A stretch of DNA of 64,000 nt from NCBI RefSeq assembly GCF_001422045.1, contig NZ_LMLW01000011.1:278557-342556 (forward strand), in the 5' to 3' direction. This stretch comes from Sphingomonas sp. Leaf242. Lineage in GTDB: Bacteria > Pseudomonadota > Alphaproteobacteria > Sphingomonadales > Sphingomonadaceae. Below, piece by piece: positions 31,113-39,496 of this stretch. Under the pieces are notes generated by a model. It was not told where the DNA came from. It did not search any database and saw only the letters and a program-made list of their open reading frames with translations. The position numbers were made by a program, and so were the translations under genes. The stretch's first letter is position 1; the number at the start of each line of letters is the position of its first letter.

Positions 31113-32519
31113 TCAGCATTCGACGACGTTGACGGCCAGGCCACCAAGCGACGTCTCCTTATATTGCGAGCGCATGTCCTCACCGGTCTGGCGCATCGTC
31201 TCGATCACCGCATCGAGGCTGACGATATGGCGACCGTCGCCGCGAAGTGCCAGATACGCGGCGTTGATCGCCTTGATCGCACCCATCGTGTTGCGCTCGA
31301 TGCACGGGATCTGGACCAGCCCGCCGATCGGATCGCAGGTGAGCCCGAGATTATGCTCCATGCCGATCTCGGCCGCATTCTCGATCTGTTCGTTGGTCCC
31401 ACCGAGCGCCGCGACCAGCGCCCCCGCCGCCATCGAGCACGCAACGCCGACCTCGCCCTGGCACCCCATCTCCGCCGCCGAAATGGAGGCGCGCTTCTTG
31501 TAGAGGAAGCCGATCGCCGCCGCGGTCAGCAGGAAATCATGCGCACCCTTCGCCGTCGGGTCCTTGGTGAAGGTCTCGTAGAAGCGCAGCACCGCCGGCA
31601 GCACGCCCGCCGCGCCGTTGGTCGGCGCGGTAACGACGCGGCCACCCGCGGCATTCTCCTCGTTCACCGCGAGCGCATACAGGCTCACCCACTCGAACAC
31701 CGCGGAGGGATCGGCCGCGGTATCGCGTGCCTGCAAGCCCTCGAACAACGCCTTCGCGCGCCGCGGCACCTTCAGCCCGCCGGGCAGGATACCGCCCTGC
31801 CGACACCCGCGATCGATCGACGCGAACATGGCGCCCCGCACCGCATCAAGGAAAGCGTCGGTCTCGCTTTCCGGCCGCCAGGCGATCTCGTTCTCGCGGA
31901 CGATGTCGGCGATCGTCATCCCCGTCGCATCGCCGGTCGCGAGCAGTTCCGCCCCCGACGAGAACGGCCGCGGCAACAGGATGTTCGCCTTGACCGGCCC
32001 CGAGCCAGCCTCGACGATCGCACCGCCACCGATCGAGAAATAGGTGCGTTCCACGCTCCGCCCATCGCCGAACGACGCGGTAAAGGTCACCGCATTGGGA
32101 TGCCCCGGCAGGAAGGTCTGTGCATGGAACAGCAGGTGCTGGCTCTCTTCGAACCCGATCTCGACCCGCTCCGCCAGCATCAGTCGCCCGCTCGACCGGA
32201 TCGCCGCGAGCCGCACCGGGATCAGGTCCGGATCGATCGTCTCAGGCTGCGCACCGCTCAGGCCAAGCATCACCGCACTGTCGGTCGCATGCCCCCGCCC
32301 GGTCAGCGCGAGCGAACCAAACAGGTCTACGCGCACCGCCACCGGCGTCTCGTCCGCCACCAGATCCGCGAACAACCACGCCGCACGCATTGGCCCGACG
32401 GTATGCGAACTCGACGGCCCGATCCCGATCGTGAACAGGTCGAGAATGCTGATCGCCTGATGGCAATCGGGGCGCGCTCGCGTGCGCTCGTCGGGGCGAT
32501 CGAAGGTCAGCGGATCCAT
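31113..32519 (-). CDS. sdaA: L-serine ammonia-lyase (iron-sulfur type)
   Basis: 468 residues. Converts L-serine to pyruvate and ammonia with a 4Fe-4S cluster. Single-chain form: beta domain starting SILDLFTIGIGPSSSHTVGPMRAA and alpha domain with the cluster cysteines in the CQGEVGVACSMAAGA and GLTCDPIGGLVQIPCIERN stretches. MDPLTF is taken as start; MAQGM 12 nt upstream is possible. It sits between the alpha/beta hydrolase and the M3 peptidase genes in a tightly packed operon. Confidence 0.93.
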   Translation of the reverse strand: MDPLTFDRPDERTRARPDCHQAISILDLFTIGIGPSSSHTVGPMRAAWLFADLVADETPVAVRVDLFGSLALTGRGHATDSAVMLGLSGAQPETIDPDLIPVRLAAIRSSGRLMLAERVEIGFEESQHLLFHAQTFLPGHPNAVTFTASFGDGRSVERTYFSIGGGAIVEAGSGPVKANILLPRPFSSGAELLATGDATGMTIADIVRENEIAWRPESETDAFLDAVRGAMFASIDRGCRQGGILPGGLKVPRRAKALFEGLQARDTAADPSAVFEWVSLYALAVNEENAAGGRVVTAPTNGAAGVLPAVLRFYETFTKDPTAKGAHDFLLTAAAIGFLYKKRASISAAEMGCQGEVGVACSMAAGALVAALGGTNEQIENAAEIGMEHNLGLTCDPIGGLVQIPCIERNTMGAIKAINAAYLALRGDGRHIVSLDAVIETMRQTGEDMRSQYKETSLGGLAVNVVEC

Positions 32520-32551
32520 GCCCTGCGCCATGCACCGCCAACGCGGCGATG

Positions 32552-33211
32552 TCAGCCGGATTTCAACCACTGGCGGAGCACCGCGGTGACCTCGCCGGGA
32601 CGTTCGAGCGGGGACAGATGGCCGCAGCCCCGCAGCAGGTGGAAGTGCGCACCCGGAATCCGCAGGCTCAGCGACAGCGCGTCGTCGGGGGTGCAGATCC
32701 GGTCGCGATCGCCGACCGCTACCAGGGTGGGCACGTGAATCGCGGCGATCGCCTCGCTGATGTCTGGTCGGGCGAGCAGCGCGCGTTGCTGGCGTTCGAA
32801 CACGACCGGGCCCACACGATCGGCCATCGCCTGGGCCGGGCCGCTGACGATCGCGGACAGGCGCGGGTCGGCGTGCGGCGCGGTGGCGAGCATCCCCTGC
32901 CCCGCGACGGTACGCGGACGGACGTCCATCGACCCGCGCGTGCCGAACAGCGCGATCCGCGTGATCCGCTCGGGCGCCTGGCGGACCATCTCCATCGCGA
33001 CGTAGCCGCCGAGGCTGACGCCGGCGACCGCAAAGCGCGCCGGTGCGGCGGCGAGCACCCGTGCGGCCATCGCCGACAGCGTATCGTCCTGCGACAGGTC
33101 GCCGAACTCGACCTGCGCGACGGCGGCAAGGTCGACGATCTGGCGGGCCCAGAGCTGGCCGTCGCAACCCATCGCGGGGAGCAGCATCAACGGTGTACGC
33201 GGTCGGATCAT
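32552..33211 (-). CDS. Alpha/beta fold hydrolase
   Basis: 219 residues. Oxyanion region LLPAMGCDGQLW, nucleophile elbow GVSLGGY with Ser, Asp in VGDRDRICTPDD and His in RGCGHLSPLE form a full catalytic triad. Substrate unknown; it resembles small pimeloyl-/enol-lactone-hydrolase-like esterases. The start MIRPRT has GGAG at good spacing; a GTG at 33250, just after the symporter stop, would add 13 residues. Confidence 0.82.
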   Translation of the reverse strand: MIRPRTPLMLLPAMGCDGQLWARQIVDLAAVAQVEFGDLSQDDTLSAMAARVLAAAPARFAVAGVSLGGYVAMEMVRQAPERITRIALFGTRGSMDVRPRTVAGQGMLATAPHADPRLSAIVSGPAQAMADRVGPVVFERQQRALLARPDISEAIAAIHVPTLVAVGDRDRICTPDDALSLSLRIPGAHFHLLRGCGHLSPLERPGEVTAVLRQWLKSG

Positions 33212-33251
33212 GCGGAAGCTCCGGTAGCGGCGGGTTGCGGGGATGCTCACC

Positions 33252-34553
33252 TCAGGCCACGAACGGGAAGGCGAGCGCGATCATGCCGACGATCGTCATC
33301 ACGACGCAGACCGCGATCGCGGGCACGAGCGTGAAGCGCTGGTGATCGGCGAGGTCGATCCCGACCAGGCTGACCAGCAGATAGGTCGACGGGACCAGCG
33401 GGCTGAGCAGGTGGACCGGCTGGCCCATCAGCGACGCGCGGGCGATCGCCTCGGGCGCGACGCCGTAATGCGCGCCGGCCTCGGCGAGGATCGGCAGCAT
33501 CCCGAAATAGAACGCGTCGTTCGAGATGAAGAAGGTGAACGGCATGCTCAGCACCGCGGTGATCGGCGCCATGTACGGCCCGAGCGCGGGCGGGATCACG
33601 CCGACCACCGCCTTGCTCATCGCCTCGACCATGCCGGTGCCACCGAGGATCCCGGTGAAGATGCCCGCCGCGAAGATCAGCGAAACGACCGCCAGCACGT
33701 TGCCGGCATGCGCGGAAATCCGCTCCTTCTGGTCGGCGACGCCGGGATAGTTGACGATCATCGCGATCGCGAACGCCAGCATCATCAGCACCGACAACGG
33801 GAGGATGCCCCATACCAGCAACGTCAGCAGCGTGATGACGAGCGCGGCGTTGAACCAGATCAGCTTCGGGCGACGTGCCTCGGGATATTGCGAGACGGCC
33901 ATGCCGGTGAACTCGGTATCGGCGGTGATGCCGGCTTCACCCATCCGCACGCGCTCCTTGCGCCCGAAATACACGGCGAGACCGATCAGGAAGGCGAGGC
34001 CGGCGATCATGCCGGGGATCAGCGGCAGGAACAGCGTCGCCGGATCGAGCTTTAGCGCACTTGCGGCACGCGCGGTCGGCCCGCCCCACGGCGTCAGGTT
34101 CATGATCCCGCTCGTCGTCATCAGCAGGCAGACGAGGTACAAGCGGTTCATGTTGAAGCGCTTGTAGAGCGGCAGCAGCGCGGCGATCGTGATGATGTAG
34201 GTGGTCGAGCCGTCGCCATCGAGGCTGACGAGCGCGCATAGCACGACCGTCCCGATCAGGATCCGCATCGGATCGCCGTGGACCATGCGGATCAGACGCC
34301 CGACCAGCGGATCGAACAGGCCTGTGTCGGTCATCGTCGAGAAGAACAGGATCGCGAACAGCAGCATGACGCCGGTCGGCGCGAGGTTCTTGATGCCGTC
34401 GATCATCATCGGGCCAAGACCCGCGGCCTCGCCCGCAAACACGCCGAAGATCGACGGGATCACGATGAGCGCGACCAGCGGCGTCATCTTCTTGGTCATG
34501 ATCAACGTCATGAACGTGGCGACCATCAGGAAGCCGAGCAGGGCAAGGTTCAT
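33252..34553 (-). CDS. CitMHS-family citrate:cation symporter
   Basis: 433 residues with about 11-12 hydrophobic helices. SLDGDGSTTYIITIAALLPLY and the region NLTPWGGPTARAASAL are characteristic of the CitMHS family, which imports citrate as a metal complex (CitM/CitH) or with protons. Downstream of the porin and binding-protein genes on the same strand and ahead of the serine dehydratase block. A divergent TctDE-like pair nearby agrees with a tricarboxylate substrate. Confidence 0.9.
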   Translation of the reverse strand: MNLALLGFLMVATFMTLIMTKKMTPLVALIVIPSIFGVFAGEAAGLGPMMIDGIKNLAPTGVMLLFAILFFSTMTDTGLFDPLVGRLIRMVHGDPMRILIGTVVLCALVSLDGDGSTTYIITIAALLPLYKRFNMNRLYLVCLLMTTSGIMNLTPWGGPTARAASALKLDPATLFLPLIPGMIAGLAFLIGLAVYFGRKERVRMGEAGITADTEFTGMAVSQYPEARRPKLIWFNAALVITLLTLLVWGILPLSVLMMLAFAIAMIVNYPGVADQKERISAHAGNVLAVVSLIFAAGIFTGILGGTGMVEAMSKAVVGVIPPALGPYMAPITAVLSMPFTFFISNDAFYFGMLPILAEAGAHYGVAPEAIARASLMGQPVHLLSPLVPSTYLLVSLVGIDLADHQRFTLVPAIAVCVVMTIVGMIALAFPFVA

Positions 34554-34635
34554 CGCATCGTCCTAGGAAAGGGCGTGAAAAAGGGGGTGGTGGCAGGACG
34601 CATCGCAGTTACCGTCGCAGGCGGCACCAGCACTT

Positions 34636-34718
34636 CGTCATCCTGACGAAAGTCAGGACCCAGGGTTACAGGGCGCAGTGCTGCGTGGCTCTGGGTCCTG
34701 ACTTTCGTCAGGATGACG
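34636..34718. repeat. Palindromic intergenic repeat, type B, second copy
   Basis: 83 bp with perfect 28-bp arms (34636-34663 and 34691-34718) starting CGTCATCCTGACGAAAG. Arms nearly identical to 5268-5351; the spacers differ. Located in the 214-bp gap between the porin and symporter genes, where it may partly terminate or process a long transcript. Confidence 0.88.
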
Positions 34719-34767
34719 GCGCGCGCGGGGCTGCTCGGAGCGCCAAATACAGGACCGCCGGCCAGCA

Positions 34768-36255
34768 TCAGAACGTAACTCCAACGCGGGCACTCAGCGT
34801 CTGCCCGCTGTCGTTGCCGACATAGTCGCCGGCGCGGTTGTCGGTGTTCCACTGGATCGCGTTCACCTGGAAGCGGGTGAAGCTGTTCAGGTACCAGTTG
34901 ACCCCGACGGTCGCCGCCCAGCCGTCACCACCGGTCAGCAGATTGTCGAAATCGAGGCTTTCGTAGCGCGCGGTCAGCTCGATCGCGCCGACCCCGCCGT
35001 CGAAGGTCGGCTTCAACACCTTGGGCTGGCCGAAACTGCCGAGCCGCGGGTTGTACGGCGGCAGGTCGCCGGTCAGGAACAGACCGCCCGAGACGCTCCA
35101 CGCCTTGCTGACGAAATCGGGACGCCCGCCGTCGAGCCGCGCGTTGCGGCGGCCCGCTTCGCCCATCACCCACAACGGCCCGCGATAGCCGCCAAGCTCG
35201 ACGCCGTAGCCGGTCGTGCCGGTGCCGCCGATCAGCGGCCCGGTCGACACGCGCAGCGCCCCGTTGAAGCGCCCGCCGATCACCGTGTTGCGCGTCAGCG
35301 TGCCGGCGACCGAGGAGAGTGATTCGTCGAAGCCCCAGACACCGAGATGGAGCACACCGGTATCCGACTTGATCGGGTTCCAGTGCGCGCGCCCGAGCAC
35401 CGTGCGGCTGTCACCAACTGCCTGCGTGCCATCGATCCGGTCGCCGGTGACCGTCAGCGAGGCGTGGCCGGTCTTCCAGAACACGCGCGGCATCACGCCG
35501 ATACCGTAGAAACCACGCTGCGGTATGATCGCGGTCGCGACCGTGGTGCGCTCCAGGAACGGGGTCGAATCCGAGCCGGTCGAGCCTTCGAAGCCGCGAT
35601 CGTTGAACAGGTGACCGGCGCGGACGTCGTAGTCGAGGCCCGGCTTGATCTTGTTGCGCCAGCCGACGAACGCGGTGACGACGTCGACCTCGTTCTCCGA
35701 AAAGTCGCTCTCGAACTGGTAGAAGAAGTGCGTGCCGACGCCGCCTTCGAGACCGAGGCGCAGCGCGCGCATACCCGTCGTGGTGATGTTGCGGCCGTCG
35801 TATTTCGAGCCGAAGCTCGAGCTGACGTCGGTCAGGATGCGACCGCGCGGCTTGAACGTGTAGACGCCGTCCGCGGAGTGGAAGACGGGCAGGCCCGCAC
35901 CCCATTCGGTGGTCACGCCCGACGGATTGTCGCGTGCGGCGACCGCCTGCGCGACGCTGCGGTCGGCGGGGCCGGGAGGGGCGAGCTGCGGCGCGAACGG
36001 CAGCGTGCGGCGCGGCTCGTTGTTCTGCGCGACTGCTTGCGGTGCCGGCTGCAACGGCGCTGCGGGCACCGGCGCGGACGCCTGCGCGACGGCCGCGTTG
36101 TTCTCCAGCCGGTCGAGCCGCGACTTCAGTGCGGCGATCTCGGTAGCCTGCGCACGCACGAGCGCGGCAAGGTCGGCATCGCTCGGAGTCTGGGCCAGCG
36201 CGGGCGTCGCGGCGATCAGCGCGAGTGCGGCGCACCCGGTACGGAAGAGAGTCAT
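34768..36255 (-). CDS. OprP/OprO-type outer membrane porin
   Basis: 495 residues. Signal peptide ending ATPALAQ, a short coiled coil (ALVRAQATEIAALKSRLDRLE) then an Ala/Pro linker, followed by a phosphate-selective-porin-like beta barrel (GRILTDVSSSF to the terminal Phe of ARVGVTF). The coiled coil is typical of trimeric OprP/OprO proteins. Here the partners suggest an organic anion such as citrate rather than phosphate. ATGA overlap with the binding-protein gene and CGGAG upstream. Confidence 0.88.
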   Translation of the reverse strand: MTLFRTGCAALALIAATPALAQTPSDADLAALVRAQATEIAALKSRLDRLENNAAVAQASAPVPAAPLQPAPQAVAQNNEPRRTLPFAPQLAPPGPADRSVAQAVAARDNPSGVTTEWGAGLPVFHSADGVYTFKPRGRILTDVSSSFGSKYDGRNITTTGMRALRLGLEGGVGTHFFYQFESDFSENEVDVVTAFVGWRNKIKPGLDYDVRAGHLFNDRGFEGSTGSDSTPFLERTTVATAIIPQRGFYGIGVMPRVFWKTGHASLTVTGDRIDGTQAVGDSRTVLGRAHWNPIKSDTGVLHLGVWGFDESLSSVAGTLTRNTVIGGRFNGALRVSTGPLIGGTGTTGYGVELGGYRGPLWVMGEAGRRNARLDGGRPDFVSKAWSVSGGLFLTGDLPPYNPRLGSFGQPKVLKPTFDGGVGAIELTARYESLDFDNLLTGGDGWAATVGVNWYLNSFTRFQVNAIQWNTDNRAGDYVGNDSGQTLSARVGVTF

Positions 36256-37337
36256 TGTTGGGCTCCGGTGGCGAGAATCGCGGTCCAGTCGCGCAGGAAA
36301 CGCTGGCGCTTGACGCGGTCGAGGTTGACGAGAAGTTGTGGCCCCACGCGGATCGGTCGCGCCTGGCTCGAGGGAAGACGGCGCGCGGCAACGTCGGTGC
36401 GGACCGGCCACAGGCTGCGCCTGGCGAGCAGCGACTGGCCCTCGCGCGACAGCAGAAAATCGAGGAACAGCTTCGCCGCCGCCGGGTGTGCGGCCTCGCG
36501 CGCGATGAACGCGATCCGCGAGGTGACGATCGTATAGTCCTGAAGGAACGCGACGCCGATGCGGGGATCGGTCCGCGCCCGTTCCACCGCGTAAGAGCCG
36601 ATCACGTTGTACGCCATCGCCTGCCGCCCCTCGGCGACGCCGCGCAGCATCGGCTCGCTGGTGCGCGACAGCACGGGCTTTGTCGCGGCGATCGCCTCGA
36701 GCAACGACCGCGTGTCGCGCGTGATCGCGAGATCCTCCGAGAGATACAGATAGCCGACATTCGAGCGCGCCGGATCGAACGTGGTCACCCGGCCTGTCAG
36801 GGCGCGCGCATTCTTCCGCAGCCAAGTCTCCAGCGCGGCGTGCGTGCGCGGCACCTGTCCGGCGGGCACGAGGCGCTTGTTGTAGACGATCCCGATCGGC
36901 TCCGCGGTGACGCCGAAGCCCATGTTCTTCCACACCGACACAGGCGGCAGCGCGGGCTTTTCGGGGCTCGCATAGCCTTGCGCGAAGCCGTCGTTGATCA
37001 GCTTCACCTGGAGATCCATCGCCGACGACCAGACGAGATCGGCTGACATCTTTTTCGCGCGCGTCTCGGTGACGAAGCGGCGGTACATTTCGGTCGAGCC
37101 GATGTCCGCGTACAGCACGGTGATGCCCGGATACCGCTTCCGGAACGCGGCGACGACGGGCAGCAGTTCGGCGCGATCGGCATTGCCATAGATCCGCACC
37201 TGCCGCTCGGCACGCGCGTCGGAAATCAGCTGGTCGTAGGAGCGCGGATAATTGGCAGGGCGCTGCGCCACGGCCGTCGCGGCAAGCGCCGACAGCCCGG
37301 TCAGTATCGCGATCTTCACTAAAATGCGTGCCATCAT
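36252..37337 (-). CDS. Periplasmic solute-binding protein (iron/AfuA-like family) without ABC partners
   Basis: 361 residues. Signal peptide (ILTGLSALAATAVAQ), then a type-II binding-protein fold with RIYGNADRAELLPVVAAFRKRYPG, VVWSS-like SADLVWSSAMD, and DFLLSREGQSLLA near the C terminus, as in the Fe(3+)/AfuA-type extracellular binding proteins. No permease or ATPase gene is adjacent. It is divergent from a TctD/TctE-like pair and ahead of a porin, so it may deliver ligand to the kinase or to a secondary carrier. GAGGAG precedes the first of two ATGs. Confidence 0.85.
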   Translation of the reverse strand: MMARILVKIAILTGLSALAATAVAQRPANYPRSYDQLISDARAERQVRIYGNADRAELLPVVAAFRKRYPGITVLYADIGSTEMYRRFVTETRAKKMSADLVWSSAMDLQVKLINDGFAQGYASPEKPALPPVSVWKNMGFGVTAEPIGIVYNKRLVPAGQVPRTHAALETWLRKNARALTGRVTTFDPARSNVGYLYLSEDLAITRDTRSLLEAIAATKPVLSRTSEPMLRGVAEGRQAMAYNVIGSYAVERARTDPRIGVAFLQDYTIVTSRIAFIAREAAHPAAAKLFLDFLLSREGQSLLARRSLWPVRTDVAARRLPSSQARPIRVGPQLLVNLDRVKRQRFLRDWTAILATGAQQ

Positions 37338-37396
37338 CACTCTCCTCGCCTTCCGTCTCTGTGTTCGGATAGACTGCAACGGTGGAGTACGAAGCG

Positions 37397-37418
37397 AACC
37401 TGTCACCAACCTTTCACG
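37397..37418. promoter_or_regulatory. Direct 11-nt repeat, candidate OmpR/TctD-type operator in a divergent promoter region
   Basis: AACCTGTCACC (37397-37407) is followed directly by AACCTTTCACG (37408-37418), 9 of 11 identical and one helical turn apart. That is how OmpR-family dimers bind. It lies in the 106-bp region between the binding-protein gene and the TctD-like regulator gene and could control both. Confidence 0.45.
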
Positions 37419-37443
37419 CCGATCGGGCGCAGGACGAGCCGTT

Positions 37444-38109
37444 GTGCGCATCCTGCTGATCGAAGACGACGCGGCCCTCGCGCGCAGTATCGCGGCGTTG
37501 TTGCGCGCCGGCGGCAACGCGGTCGACCACGTCGCGACCGGGGAGGAGGCGTTGTCAGTGGTCGCCGGCGAACCCTATGCGCTGGTGATCCTCGATGTCG
37601 GACTGCCCGGGATCGACGGCTTCTCGGTGCTCGAAACGCTGCGCCGTCGCGGCGAGCGGGTGCCGGTGCTGATGCTGACCGCACGCGATGCGCTCGACGA
37701 CCGTGTACGCGGGCTCGACCTCGGCGCCGACGATTACCTGCGCAAACCGTTCGAACCCGAAGAACTGGAGGCGCGCGTCCGGGCGCTCGGCCGGCGGCGT
37801 GGCGGCGATCCGCTACCTGTGCTCAGCGTCGGTACGTTAACGATCAATCGCTCGACCGGCGACGCGGACATAGCCGGCCGTGCGCTCGACCTGCGCAGGC
37901 GTGAGCGCGCGGTGCTCGAGGCACTGGCGACTCGTGCAGGCCGGGTCGTCCCCCGCGCGTTGCTGATCGGCGAGGTGTTCGGGTTCGACGAGCCGGTCGG
38001 CGACAACGCCATCGAGGTCCACGTCACGCGGCTGAGGACCAAGCTCGCGCCCGACGGCCCCGGTATCCGCACCGTCCGCGGGGTCGGCTACATGCTCGAT
38101 GCCGGCTGA
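37444..38109 (+). CDS. OmpR-family response regulator, TctD-like
   Basis: 221 residues from a GTG start (AGGA upstream). Receiver with Asp51 (VILDVGLPG) and KPF switch; winged helix ending RTVRGVGYMLDAG. Partner of the kinase, whose start codon lies 11 nt inside this gene. TctD-like assignment comes from the 2CSK_N-type kinase partner and the citrate-type transporters nearby. Confidence 0.88.
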   Translation: MRILLIEDDAALARSIAALLRAGGNAVDHVATGEEALSVVAGEPYALVILDVGLPGIDGFSVLETLRRRGERVPVLMLTARDALDDRVRGLDLGADDYLRKPFEPEELEARVRALGRRRGGDPLPVLSVGTLTINRSTGDADIAGRALDLRRRERAVLEALATRAGRVVPRALLIGEVFGFDEPVGDNAIEVHVTRLRTKLAPDGPGIRTVRGVGYMLDAG

Positions 38110-39496
38110 GACGCGGACTCCCGCGCTACGCACCCGCCTGCTGGTCGCGGTGCTCGGACCGTTGCTGGCGGCGGCGATCCTGATCGGCGTGGTCGGCGCG
38201 ACGCTGATCGCCGACGTCGTCCGCCGCACCAACGACCGCGTGCTCGGCGGCGCACTCGGCGCGATCGCCGAGACGGTGCAGGTCGAACGTGGCGAGGTGA
38301 CGCTCGACCTGCCGTCCGCCGCGTTCGGGATGCTGGAGAATACCGAACGCGACAACGTCTATTACCGCGTCGCTGTCGGCCCGGACCTGCTGACCGGTTA
38401 TGCCGACCTGCCCGCGCCTGATCCCGCGACGCTCGACATCGACGTCCCGCGCTACCGCTTCGCGCGCTACCGCGGCCAACAGATCCGCATAGCCGAGGTC
38501 CGCCGCTCGCTCCCCCGGATCGACAAGCCCGTCATCGTCCAGATCGCCGAGACGCTCGACAACCGCGGCGCGCTCACCCGGCGGCTGATGCTCGCGCTGC
38601 TGATCGGCGAATGCGTCCTCGTCGGCGCCGCCGCCTTATTGCTGCGACCCGCGCTAGGCTGGAGTCTGCGCCCGCTCGCCCGCCTCCGCGGCGCGATCGA
38701 GGCGCGCGACGAACGGGCGCGCCCCGATTTCTCCCCGCTCGACACGGGTCCCCTGCCGCGCGAACTCCGCCCGCTCGCCGGCGCGTTCGACCGCCTGCTG
38801 GCACAGCTCGACACCGCGACCGTCGGCGTCCGCCGGTTCACCGCCGACGCCTCTCACCAGATGCGCACGCCGCTGTCGGTGCTGAAGGTGCAGGTCGCAC
38901 TCGCACGGCGAGGCTCCGATGCCGAACGCCGCGAGGCGCTCGACGAGATCGCCGATGCGGTCACCCGGCTCGAACGACTGGTCACGCAGCTTCTCGCGCT
39001 TGCCCGCGCCGAGGAAGCCGGGGTCTCCGCGCCACTCGAGGCGGTCGACCTGCACGAGGTCGCCGCCGCGGTCATTACCCGCCGGATCAACCAGGCGATC
39101 GAGGCCGGCGTCGACCTGACGCTCGATAGCGAAGACGACGCGCATCACATTGTGTCGGGCCACCGCACGCTGATCTTCGAGATCCTGTCGAACCTGATCG
39201 ACAACGGAATCCGCTACAACGCGGTCGGCGGCACGGTCTCGGTCAAGCTGGTAACGTCGGCATCGGACACTGCGGTCGTCGTCGCGGATGACGGCCCCGG
39301 TATCCCGCCCGCTTGCCGCGACACGGTGTTCGACCGGTTCGTCCGCCTCGGCGGCGTCGCGAGCCCGGAAGGAAGCGGGCTCGGCCTCGCCATCGTCCGC
39401 TCGGCTGCAGCCCGGTTGAACGCGACGATCGGCTTCGGCGACGCCGCGCGCGGCACCACGCTCATCCTGCGCTTCCCGCGCGTGGCGTCAGAGTGA
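38099..39496 (+). CDS. Sensor histidine kinase, TctE-like
   Basis: 465 residues. Membrane helices at about 13-36 and 162-182 flank a ~125-residue periplasmic domain of the 2CSK_N type found in TctE. H-box DASHQMRTPLSVL with His253; N-box NLIDNGIRYN; G-boxes DDGPGIP and GSGLGLAIV. TctDE in other bacteria senses tricarboxylates and induces their porin and transporter. The last 9 nt overlap the convergent beta-helix gene. Confidence 0.88.
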   Translation: MPAETRTPALRTRLLVAVLGPLLAAAILIGVVGATLIADVVRRTNDRVLGGALGAIAETVQVERGEVTLDLPSAAFGMLENTERDNVYYRVAVGPDLLTGYADLPAPDPATLDIDVPRYRFARYRGQQIRIAEVRRSLPRIDKPVIVQIAETLDNRGALTRRLMLALLIGECVLVGAAALLLRPALGWSLRPLARLRGAIEARDERARPDFSPLDTGPLPRELRPLAGAFDRLLAQLDTATVGVRRFTADASHQMRTPLSVLKVQVALARRGSDAERREALDEIADAVTRLERLVTQLLALARAEEAGVSAPLEAVDLHEVAAAVITRRINQAIEAGVDLTLDSEDDAHHIVSGHRTLIFEILSNLIDNGIRYNAVGGTVSVKLVTSASDTAVVVADDGPGIPPACRDTVFDRFVRLGGVASPEGSGLGLAIVRSAAARLNATIGFGDAARGTTLILRFPRVASE

